Assembly (NCBI GenBank): GCA_035308165.1
Contig: DATGHC010000067.1
Coordinates: 165,665-229,664 of the forward strand
Direction: 5' to 3'
Origin: DASTCZ01 sp035308165
GTDB lineage: Bacteria; Acidobacteriota; Terriglobia; Acidiferrales; UBA7541
Length of the DNA stretch: 64,000 nucleotides
How positions within the stretch are numbered: the first letter of the stretch is position 1; each line of letters starts with the position of its first letter. The translations under genes and the position numbers were made by a program. Positions 17,080 to 24,443 of this stretch are shown here, in pieces. The notes under the pieces are model-generated. The model searched no databases, was not told where the DNA came from, and saw nothing but the letters and a program-made list of their open reading frames with translations.

Positions 17080-17907
17080 CTATTTGACGAGACCGCGCTC
17101 GACCGCTTCTATGAATGCTATCAACTCTTGGACGTCTGCCGACCCCTTCAGCGTTTCACGCATGCGCGCCACCGCTTGGGAGGTATTGAGCTTGGCGCGC
17201 AACAGCAGGCGGAACGCCTTCTCAATCTCCGCCATGCGTTCGGGGGAAAATCCCCGGCGCTCCAGTCCCACTTTGTTCATCCCCAGGCAATGTGTGTTGC
17301 GCTCACTGACCACCAAGCCGAAGGGCGGCACGTCCTGAGTTACCACCGTAAACCCGCCGACATAAGCGTATCGCCCAACGCGGCAGAATTGGTGGACGGC
17401 GCTGAACGCGCCAATCGTGGCGTAATCCTGGACGGAGACGTGTCCCGCAAGTGTCGCGCTGTTCGCAAAAACCGTGCTGTCTCCTACTTGGCAGTCGTGC
17501 GCGATATGGGCATAAACCATGAAGAGGTTGTGACTGCCGATGGTTGTCGTTCCGCAGCCGTGGCCTGTGCCGCGGTTTACGGTCACCCCTTCACGGAATT
17601 GATTGCCGTCACCGATTACCACATGGGTGCGCTCGCCGGCGTATTTCAAATCCTGAGGGTCTCCCCCGATGGAACAGAACGAATGGAAGACATTGTTCTT
17701 CCCAATGCGCGCTGGGCCGCGCACCACCGCATGAGGCATCACTTCGCAACCGTCCCCCAGTTCCACATCCTCACCCACGATGGCGAACGCGCCGATTTTC
17801 GCCCCATCGCCCAGCTTGGCGCTAGGTGATACCATAGCTCGTGGATCCATGTGGATGCCCGAGGGCCTGTGAATAGCTTCGCTCATTCTGGTTTCACTCA
17901 TTGGCAA
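17080..17907 (-). CDS. lpxA: UDP-N-acetylglucosamine (or 3-amino analogue) acyltransferase
   Basis: 275 residues. A left-handed beta-helix of hexapeptide repeats runs from about residue 18 to 200. Catalytic His137 sits in 'YAHIAHDC' and the acyl-acceptor region in 'GGDPQDLKY'. The C-terminal helical part includes 'NKVGLERRGFSPE'. It adds the first 3-hydroxyacyl chain in lipid A synthesis. The N-terminus looks about 15-19 residues longer than usual; Met20 is a possible later start. It lies downstream of fabZ, which supplies acyl-ACP chemistry, and upstream of lpxI. If the neighbouring oxidoreductase is GnnA, the acceptor may be the 3-amino sugar and the bond an amide. Confidence 0.94.
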   Translation of the reverse strand: MPMSETRMSEAIHRPSGIHMDPRAMVSPSAKLGDGAKIGAFAIVGEDVELGDGCEVMPHAVVRGPARIGKNNVFHSFCSIGGDPQDLKYAGERTHVVIGDGNQFREGVTVNRGTGHGCGTTTIGSHNLFMVYAHIAHDCQVGDSTVFANSATLAGHVSVQDYATIGAFSAVHQFCRVGRYAYVGGFTVVTQDVPPFGLVVSERNTHCLGMNKVGLERRGFSPERMAEIEKAFRLLLRAKLNTSQAVARMRETLKGSADVQELIAFIEAVERGLVK

Positions 17908-17982
17908 CTGCTATCCCCGGTTAGGTCATTACGCCCGGACCTGCTTTTCCTGTTCAACCCGGTCAGACGTAAAAAATCTCAT

Positions 17983-18438
17983 TCACTTATTTGTCGGCGC
18001 AGGCTCTCGATCCACCATCTTGCACATCAAGGTCGCTTCGGCGGCCATTTCTCCATTCACGCGCGCTTCGCCTTGAAGCTTGCAGAAATCCTTTCGATAA
18101 TTCAGGACCTTTACTTCGATAATGAGCTGGTCTCCGGGCACCACGGGGCGGCGGAATCGCCCATTGTCCACGGCCACGAAGTAGAGCAGCTTCTTGTCGC
18201 GGTCAGGGATCTCGAGCAGGATTAGCAGCCCGCCGGTCTGCGCCATCGCCTCTATGATGAGCACACCAGGCATTATGGGTTGTCCAGGGAAGTGCCCCTG
18301 GAAAAAGCCTTCGTTAATCGAGACGTTCTTCACGCCCACGATGCGTTTTAACCGCTCGATCTCCAGGATGCTGTCCACCATCAGAAATGGATAGCGATGG
18401 GGCAGCAACTTCTGAATTCCATTTGTGTCCAAAATCAT
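17983..18438 (-). CDS. fabZ: 3-hydroxyacyl-ACP dehydratase FabZ
   Basis: 151 residues from ATG 18438, preceded by GGAGA at a good distance; upstream in-frame codons to 18525 are not needed. Signatures are 'IQKLLPHRYPFLMVD', catalytic His in 'FFQGHFPGQPIMPGV' and Glu in 'LIIEAMAQTGG'. It dehydrates 3-hydroxyacyl-ACP in fatty acid elongation and balances the supply of hydroxyacyl-ACP for LpxA. It is the first gene of the lipid A cluster. A TATAAT element at 18534-18539 may be its promoter -10. Confidence 0.95.
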   Translation of the reverse strand: MILDTNGIQKLLPHRYPFLMVDSILEIERLKRIVGVKNVSINEGFFQGHFPGQPIMPGVLIIEAMAQTGGLLILLEIPDRDKKLLYFVAVDNGRFRRPVVPGDQLIIEVKVLNYRKDFCKLQGEARVNGEMAAEATLMCKMVDREPAPTNK

Positions 18439-18533
18439 TTCGATTTCTCCACTGAGCGCTGAGTCATCATTCCTTACATTTGGCAACCCGACCATCTTGG
18501 CGCGCCCTGGACATCCACCGGCCAAATCAGGGA

Positions 18534-18562
18534 ATTATACGCGATGCGCGCGGCCGGCGCAG
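18534..18562 (-). promoter_or_regulatory. Possible promoter for the fabZ-lpxA-lpxI cluster
   Basis: A perfect TATAAT on the minus strand (18539-18534), about 95 bp upstream of the fabZ ATG. No good -35 is present at 16-18 bp (GC-rich sequence there), so activator help or another promoter is possible. Confidence 0.4.
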
Positions 18563-18614
18563 GCCTATTCAGCTCCGGAAAGGTCGCCGGGAATCAGCGC
18601 CCCTTATGCCTGGA

Positions 18615-18632
18615 ATACACCGCCGGGTGTAT
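18615..18632 (+). promoter_or_regulatory. Operator-like palindrome upstream of the YncE-like gene
   Basis: Perfect inverted repeat ATACACC / GGTGTAT separated by GCCG. The right arm overlaps a TATACT box (18630-18635), about 55 bp before the gene's ATG. It looks like a repressor or activator site overlapping the -10 element; no regulator gene is adjacent. Confidence 0.45.
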
Positions 18633-18690
18633 ACTTCCCGCCAGCCGAGAGACCAAAATTGAATATCCGGCACAACTGAGGAGATATTTC

Positions 18691-19752
18691 ATGCGACGAT
18701 TTTCTCTATTTTTTGTAATTGCATTGGCGATGCTGGCCTCCACCGGATTGGTTCTGCAGTCCCAAACCGAAGGGCCTTACAAAGTTCTGAAGACCGCCAA
18801 GGTGGGCGGAGCGGGCGGATTCGACTACGTATACGCCGACTCCGACGGGCGGCGCTTATACATCCCGCGCACTGGCCAGGCTCCGACGGGCCGAATCACT
18901 GTCTACAATCTTGATACGCTGGAGTCCGTTGGTGAAATCCCCAATACCAACGCTCGCGGTGTCGCAGTGGATCCTAAGTCAGGGCACGCCTTCGCCAGCA
19001 GCAGCCCCGTTGCGATGTGGGACACCAAGACACTCGCTTTGATCAAGACCATTGATGTGCAGGGCGGCCCGGATGGAATTCTCTTCGACCCCTTTAACTC
19101 GCGCGTTTGGGTCTTTAGCCACCGTACGCCCAACGCCACGATCATCAATGCCGCTGACGGCACCATCGTCAGCACTCTCGATCTCGGTGGCGCTCCCGAA
19201 CAAGCGGTCACGGACGGAAAAGGCCATATGTACGTGGATCTGGAAGATAAAGACATGATTGCTGTCGTGGATACGAAAGAGCTTAAAGTAACGGGTCAAT
19301 ACGGTCTTGAGGGCAAGGGCGGCGGGCCCGGTGGCTTGGCCTTCGATGTGAAGAATCACATCCTGTTTGCCTCTTGCCACAATCCCGCGACGATGGTGAT
19401 CTTGAATTCCGAAACCGGCAAGATCATCACGGCACTGCCCATCGGCATGGGGACTGACGGGGCGACCTTTAATCCCGCCACTATGGAAGCGTTCAGTTCA
19501 AACCGCGATGCCACCTTAACGGTCATCAAGGAAAACAGCCCGACAGATTTTGTCGTGGAGCAAAATGTGAAGACCATGAATCTGGCCAAGACTCTGTCGC
19601 TCGACAGCAAGACAGGGCATATCCTTCTGATCGCCGCGGACACCCAACCGGCCCCGCCACCTCCGGCGGATGCGCCTCCGCCGCCACCCGGGCGCGGACC
19701 GCGCATGGTGATGGTGCCGGATTCGTTCACGATTCTCTCCGTGGGCAAGTAA
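18691..19752 (+). CDS. Secreted YncE-like beta-propeller protein
   Basis: 353 residues from ATG 18691, with GAGGAG 7-12 nt upstream; the frame is open further upstream but that stretch overlaps promoter-like sequence. A signal peptide (MRRFSLFFVIALAML...) is followed by repeated strands of the YVTN/YncE propeller type: 'VYADSDGRRLYIPR', 'ARGVAVDPKSGHAFAS', 'EQAVTDGKGHMYVDLEDKD', 'LTVIKENSP'. A proline-rich segment (about residues 320-335, PAPPPPADAPPPPPG) precedes the last strand. Such proteins bind ligands or act as scaffolds in the periplasm; the role here is unknown. A strong terminator follows. Confidence 0.82.
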   Translation: MRRFSLFFVIALAMLASTGLVLQSQTEGPYKVLKTAKVGGAGGFDYVYADSDGRRLYIPRTGQAPTGRITVYNLDTLESVGEIPNTNARGVAVDPKSGHAFASSSPVAMWDTKTLALIKTIDVQGGPDGILFDPFNSRVWVFSHRTPNATIINAADGTIVSTLDLGGAPEQAVTDGKGHMYVDLEDKDMIAVVDTKELKVTGQYGLEGKGGGPGGLAFDVKNHILFASCHNPATMVILNSETGKIITALPIGMGTDGATFNPATMEAFSSNRDATLTVIKENSPTDFVVEQNVKTMNLAKTLSLDSKTGHILLIAADTQPAPPPPADAPPPPPGRGPRMVMVPDSFTILSVGK

Positions 19753-19795
19753 GTATCGCTGGAGAAGCTGTCTCGTTTGTACGAAACAAAAACCG

Positions 19796-19838
19796 GGCGC
19801 GAGGAGAGGGGCGCCGCTCCCCTCGCGCCAATTTTTTT
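19796..19838 (+). terminator. Rho-independent terminator after the YncE-like gene
   Basis: Stem GGCGCGAGG (19796-19804) / CCTCGCGCC (19821-19829), with additional inner pairing, followed by a run of seven T at 19832-19838. Confidence 0.88.
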
Positions 19839-19978
19839 GAATAGCTGTTGCCCTTCACCATCTTGGATTTTGTGGCCCAGCCATTCCTGGTTGGGCGATT
19901 TGCTTTTTCAGATTGATTCGCGCCATTCTCCCCCAGCAACTTGTCGCCCTGCGTGCGGCTTGTTAGCATATTGCGCCG

Positions 19979-21136
19979 ATGCCTGAGGAACACTTCACGC
20001 GCAAATTTGTTCACGACCTGCGCGCCCATGAACCCGAGATGCTGCGCCTTCTTGGCCGATTTGTGCGCGCCGAATCGCCCTCCTACAACAAGCATGCTGT
20101 GGATCAGTTCGGCCGCATAGTCGCTGTCGAATGGCGCAAGCGTGGCGCCTCCGTAAGAATCCTTCACCAGAACCAGCGCGGCAATCACCTGCTGGTGCGT
20201 TTCTGGCGCGGCCCAGGACGCCCCAAGGGCCGCATTCTGCTGCTTGGCCACCTCGACACGGTCTACGACCAGGGCGCGCTTGCTGCAATGCCTTTCCGCG
20301 TGGCGCGGGGGCGCGCCTGGGGCCCCGGAACATTTGATATGAAGGGTGGCCTCGTCCTGGCCTTGGCCGCGGTGGATGCGCTTGCTCGCGCCGGCATCCA
20401 CCCTCGAAAAGAAATCGCCTGCCTGTGGACGTCCGATGAAGAAATCGGCAGTGAATGTTCGCGACGGGACATCGAGCGTGAAGCTCGGCTCAGCGACGCT
20501 GTTCTTGTGCTCGAGCCCGCCGCTGAGCCGCGTGGCGCACTGAAAACCGCTCGCAAAGGTGTAGGTGAAATCGAACTGCGTGTCACCGGGCGCGCCGCGC
20601 ACAGCGGACTGAAGCCGGAAACAGGCATCAACGCAGTCCACGAGTTGGCACTGCAAATAGCCCGTGTTGCAAAGTTCAATCAACCAAGGCTCGGAATCGG
20701 CGTCAATGTGAATATCGCTGCGGGTGGCACACGCCCAAACGTTATTGCACCCGAGGCGCACGCTGTTGTGGACCTGCGGGTCGCGCGCGTCTCGGACATT
20801 CCCCGCATTGAGAAGCGATTTCGCGCGCTTCGCCCAATTCTTCCAGGCGCAAAACTCGAAGTGGTCGGCGGAGTCTCACGGCCGCCCATGGAACGAAAGA
20901 TGAGCGCCGCCCTTTACCGCAAAGCGCAAGCGCTGGCCTCTGACCTGGGGATGAAATTGGAGGAACAGTCCGTTGGCGGTGGCTCCGACGGCAATCTCAC
21001 CGCCGCAATCGGTGTCCCGACGCTCGACGGCCTCGGCGCCGTTGGTGCCGATGCTCACAGCCTGAGCGAGAATATTATCGTCAAGGAACTCGGGCCACGC
21101 GCTGCGCTGATCGCCGCGCTCCTCGCCACTCTTTAA
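19979..21136 (+). CDS. M20-family metallopeptidase (carboxypeptidase G2-like)
   Basis: 385 residues, no clear signal peptide. Di-zinc ligands and catalytic residues of M20A are in order: His-Asp in 'LLLGHLDTVYDQG', Asp in 'GTFDMKGG', Glu-Glu in 'WTSDEEIGSE', Glu in 'LVLEPAAEPRG' and the C-terminal His in 'ADAHSLSE'. The lid domain contains 'VTGRAAHSGLKPETGINA'. The pattern is closest to glutamate carboxypeptidase/CPG2-type enzymes that remove C-terminal glutamate from folates or peptides. It converges with the GH47 gene with 19 bp between stops. Confidence 0.9.
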   Translation: MPEEHFTRKFVHDLRAHEPEMLRLLGRFVRAESPSYNKHAVDQFGRIVAVEWRKRGASVRILHQNQRGNHLLVRFWRGPGRPKGRILLLGHLDTVYDQGALAAMPFRVARGRAWGPGTFDMKGGLVLALAAVDALARAGIHPRKEIACLWTSDEEIGSECSRRDIEREARLSDAVLVLEPAAEPRGALKTARKGVGEIELRVTGRAAHSGLKPETGINAVHELALQIARVAKFNQPRLGIGVNVNIAAGGTRPNVIAPEAHAVVDLRVARVSDIPRIEKRFRALRPILPGAKLEVVGGVSRPPMERKMSAALYRKAQALASDLGMKLEEQSVGGGSDGNLTAAIGVPTLDGLGAVGADAHSLSENIIVKELGPRAALIAALLATL

Positions 21137-21155
21137 CTTCCGGCTAAAATCGCGT

Positions 21156-22577
21156 CTACCACGTCCTGCGGATAGGATGGGCTTCCGTGTTGAAGACCGA
21201 TTTGCGCAGATCCAGCGTCTCAGGCGGCGCGAACAGCAGATATAGGTATTTCAATGTCTCCGCCAGGAAGAAACTCTCCATGCCGTCGGCCTTTTCCTTG
21301 GTTTCCACATTGCTTAGCGCGGCATAAGCCAAGTCAGTCCGGCAATATCGCTTGAGGCCATCGAGAAACATGTGTCCCATCGCGCGATAGCGCGGGTCTC
21401 CCGTAAAGAATTGCAAGTAATAGGCTGACTCAATAATTTCAGGACGCAGCGGATATCCGGGAGAGGTGGCTTTCATTGTGGAGTAATCCATGGTTTCCGG
21501 CTCAATGCCAAATGTCATCCACATCTTGAACGCGGAATCCTCCAGTCGTTGTGCCCGTGCCATGTCTCCGCTGCGTGCCAGCACGGCTGGGAAAAACGCA
21601 TCCAGCGCGCCAAATTCCGACGTTAACCGCTTGCCCGTGTTCATATCCACCTGGCCGTACCAGAAACCCGTCGGCGAATCGTCCACGAGATATTTATTCA
21701 CCGCCACAATGGTGGTCCGCCACATCTGCTCACAATCTTTGTCATCGAACAGGAGCCACGATTTCAGAAGATACTCGTAATAGGAATCGATCCCGCCGCT
21801 GATGTGGCTCGTGGTGTCAATCCACTCCCCGGTTTCCACATTTATTGTCGAGCCCACCAGCCCAATCGAAGAGCGCCGATGGTACAACTCAACCACGGCT
21901 CGTTTAGCCTTCTCATAATAAATGGGCTTGCCCGTAAGCTTCGCCAGCGCGCCGAATTCAATGAGCAGCGTGCCGATTTCGGCGGGATTGCTCACCGCCC
22001 CGCGCACCTTGCCGGTTTTCAAATTGACAAACATGTACGGCATGCCGGTGGGCGAATCAAAGGCCGGCAGCAATCGTTTTCCCAAATCATCGGCCAGTGC
22101 CAATAAACGTTGATCCCCCGAAAGTTGATAGCTGCTCAAGAGCCCGCCCAAAAGCCGAATGGTAATTTCAAAGTTTTTTACTTCAATGTCCTTATCAAAC
22201 GAGAGATTCTGCGCAATGAGCTCGCGAGTCTTTGCCGCTTCGTCGGTGAGGCCCATCAAGATCAATGTGTCGAGCGCATCCACAGGCGTCATGTATAGGG
22301 ACACACCGTACCAATCGTGCGACCCCTTGCTCAATGGAGTCAGTTCGTCATGCCCCCAGGCAAATTGTTTATACGCACTCCACGCATGGAAGAACTCATC
22401 GCGGACCTGCCTCGCGGTGTCACTGGCTTCCGCGGATTCTGCCTGAAGTGTGTTGCCGGCAGCCTGATTGCCCCGCGCGCACGCCGGACCAACACACGTC
22501 AGCAGGAATAGAAGCAGAATAAGCGGTCGGAAGGTATGTGGTGCGCGGAGTGCAAAACTCTTAGGGGCAGGGATCAC
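21156..22577 (-). CDS. Glycoside hydrolase family 47 (class I alpha-1,2-mannosidase-like), exported
   Basis: 473 residues from GTG 22577. A signal peptide ('LILLLFLLTCVGPACA') is followed by a complete (alpha/alpha)7-barrel-like sequence with GH47 blocks: 'EFFHAWSAYKQFAWGHDELTPLS', 'VDALDTLILMG', 'FEITIRLLGGLLSSYQLSGD', 'HISGGIDSYYEYLLKSW', 'LRPEIIESAYYLQFFTGD' and 'ESFFLAETLKYLYLLF'. GH47 enzymes trim alpha-1,2-mannose, mainly in eukaryotic ER/Golgi glycan processing; bacterial members are uncommon. The expected C-terminal 'NTEAHP' calcium-site motif is present. A role in scavenging fungal or other mannans is inference. Confidence 0.9.
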   Translation of the reverse strand: MIPAPKSFALRAPHTFRPLILLLFLLTCVGPACARGNQAAGNTLQAESAEASDTARQVRDEFFHAWSAYKQFAWGHDELTPLSKGSHDWYGVSLYMTPVDALDTLILMGLTDEAAKTRELIAQNLSFDKDIEVKNFEITIRLLGGLLSSYQLSGDQRLLALADDLGKRLLPAFDSPTGMPYMFVNLKTGKVRGAVSNPAEIGTLLIEFGALAKLTGKPIYYEKAKRAVVELYHRRSSIGLVGSTINVETGEWIDTTSHISGGIDSYYEYLLKSWLLFDDKDCEQMWRTTIVAVNKYLVDDSPTGFWYGQVDMNTGKRLTSEFGALDAFFPAVLARSGDMARAQRLEDSAFKMWMTFGIEPETMDYSTMKATSPGYPLRPEIIESAYYLQFFTGDPRYRAMGHMFLDGLKRYCRTDLAYAALSNVETKEKADGMESFFLAETLKYLYLLFAPPETLDLRKSVFNTEAHPIRRTW

Positions 22578-22648
22578 CGGCGGATGATATCACCCGTAAA
22601 ACAAATCAACACTTTTTCCGTGTCCACCCACTCATAAGAGCCGGACTC

Positions 22649-22810
22649 CTAAGATTCGGTCGGGGACGGTGTCGGGGGAGGAGGCGTCGGCGGTGGAACC
22701 GAAGGCTTCGGTGACGGCCGCTCCCATCGCGGCTGTGCAGGCGCCGGACGTTGATCCTGGGACTTCTTGGGCTTCTTCTTTTCGCGTCCTCGCTTGTCTC
22801 GATTTCCCAT
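22649..22810 (-). CDS. Small Lys/Pro-rich protein, 53 residues
   Basis: An ATG at 22810 is preceded by AGGAGTGAGCC, an excellent ribosome binding site. The frame runs 53 codons to TAG. The N-terminal third is very basic (NRDKRGREKKKPKKSQDQR) and the rest is proline-rich (PKPSVPPPTPPPPTPSPTES). It is likely disordered and could bind nucleic acid or ribosomes. It lies 71 bp upstream of the GH47 gene on the same strand. A longer overlapping frame on the same strand lacks this ribosome site and is not preferred. The function is unknown. Confidence 0.6.
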   Translation of the reverse strand: MGNRDKRGREKKKPKKSQDQRPAPAQPRWERPSPKPSVPPPTPPPPTPSPTES

Positions 22811-22883
22811 GGCTCACTCCTGTTGACTTGAAATTGCCGGGCGGCTACACCCTAAAAGATATCACAAGCTGGCGCAGTGGATT

Positions 22884-24356
22884 CTACTGCTGGTTCCGGC
22901 CGTGAGTGCTGCGCAAATAATCCGCAGTCTGTTGCTCAAGCTCGGTGTAACTCTCGTGTAGCACCGAGCGCACCGCACCCTCAGTTGACCCCGAGGCCGT
23001 CAGCGCGTCGAGTATTCGCACCAAATCGGCCATGCTGTTATTCGCAAGAATCGTTTCTACCACCGCGAGCGACCAGGCATATGCATAGCTTGCCCCGGTG
23101 CCCGACAAGCTCATCCACGAAACCTCCAGATCCGTGAGCGGAATCCCCGCCTGATGATCATAAGCCCCCAAAAGCCCTGCGGCCGCGGGACCCACACGGC
23201 GTCCTTCAATCCACTGAGCAATTCCTTCGTGCAGCCACGGCGGGCAACGCCCGCGAGTTTTCTGTTGCAGGAAGCTGTGCGTCAACTCGTGGCGCAGCAC
23301 GAGCGAAAGCTGTTGCGTCACCGATGTCAACCCTTGTACGGGGATTCGCAAGCGGCCGTCATTGATGGCCCCGGCCCAGGCAGGTGCGCGCGTAATGTCT
23401 TCAAATTGTTCGTTGGTGTACAGGATCACGCCTATCGCCTCGGGCGGAGTGTAATCCAGCAGTGAGGCGATTTGCTCGAAGTGGATCTCGAGGGTCCCGA
23501 GTATATCTGCGGCCAGCCCTGGTTGAGCTGCTCCTGAATAACGCAGAACAAAATGGCTGGTTTGCCCCTGGCGAAAATCGTTTTCGGCGCGGGCGTCGCG
23601 CTCTGCCTTTTCCAGTGCCTTGGCAACCTCCGGATCTGGCCGAAGCTGCTGCGCGCGCTTCCATTCCTGCACCGCTTCCGGGATGTGATTCAGGCCATAT
23701 TCAGCCCACCCGCTCAGCTTGGCGACATCCGGAGAATCAGGAGCGGAGCGCTTCGCCCGGGTGAGATACTCGAGGGCTGTTGAGTATTCGCTCAATTTCA
23801 GGTGCCCATAAGCGGCGCCGACCAGCAGGGGCACACTGTTGGGCAGGAATCGCAACGCCTGCCGCTCCTGGTCCACCGCCGCGCTCAGGTTTCCCTTTTG
23901 TGTGTCGAACTCCGCTGCGGCGTAGTGCGCGGCTGCCGCCCTTGACGCCGCTCCTGGCGCCCCGCTGACCGCCGCCCCGTCCAGCCTGGCGATATAAACC
24001 TTGTCGACGGCTCCATCGTGTACGGCTGCCTGCGCCACTTCGGGATCGAGCGTCAATTCCGTCTGTGTTGCGGGTGGTGCTATTACAAATCCAGCGCAGG
24101 TCGTCCGATCCGTTGCGACAGTCATTGGGATCGCCGCTGAACTGTGCTCGATTCGTTCCACCATTGATTTGGGAAGTGAGATCTCACCTGCCTGCGTCTC
24201 GCCTACAACTTTATCGCCTGATTCCGTGGCTCGGTCCACCACAATGCGGCGCCCATTCTTGAGCACAATCGTGTCGGCTCGCGCACCAACGACGGCGCCG
24301 CATAGCGCAATGGAGCAGACGAGCGACAAGACGACCCCGGCGCCTCGAATCCGCAT
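22884..24356 (-). CDS. Secreted TPR / peptidase-MA-like (gluzincin) protein
   Basis: 490 residues with a signal peptide (MRIRGAGVVLSLVCSIALCGAVVGARA). A short SH3-like 'TIVLKNGRRIVVDRATE' start is followed by tetratricopeptide-like helices at about residues 140-250 ('LLVGAAYGHLKLSEYSTALEYLTRA'). The C-terminal metallopeptidase-like domain has 'LRHELTHSFLQQ' and 'WLHEGIAQWIEG', i.e. HExxH plus a downstream Glu. The domain is seen in many exported acidobacterial proteins. It is divergent from the M1 aminopeptidase gene. Substrates are unknown. Confidence 0.85.
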   Translation of the reverse strand: MRIRGAGVVLSLVCSIALCGAVVGARADTIVLKNGRRIVVDRATESGDKVVGETQAGEISLPKSMVERIEHSSAAIPMTVATDRTTCAGFVIAPPATQTELTLDPEVAQAAVHDGAVDKVYIARLDGAAVSGAPGAASRAAAAHYAAAEFDTQKGNLSAAVDQERQALRFLPNSVPLLVGAAYGHLKLSEYSTALEYLTRAKRSAPDSPDVAKLSGWAEYGLNHIPEAVQEWKRAQQLRPDPEVAKALEKAERDARAENDFRQGQTSHFVLRYSGAAQPGLAADILGTLEIHFEQIASLLDYTPPEAIGVILYTNEQFEDITRAPAWAGAINDGRLRIPVQGLTSVTQQLSLVLRHELTHSFLQQKTRGRCPPWLHEGIAQWIEGRRVGPAAAGLLGAYDHQAGIPLTDLEVSWMSLSGTGASYAYAWSLAVVETILANNSMADLVRILDALTASGSTEGAVRSVLHESYTELEQQTADYLRSTHGRNQQ

Positions 24357-24443
24357 CCTACTATTTTAGTCGTGGCGCGGCGATGCTACCCACTTTGCTT
24401 GCCGCGCTTTGCCCTACTTGCTACAGTGGGAAAGGGGCTCGGG

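Noticed and set aside
22632..22817. Alternative 61-codon frame overlapping the 53-codon Lys/Pro-rich gene
   Set aside because: Its start lies within the better gene's ribosome site and its product lacks any ordered pattern.
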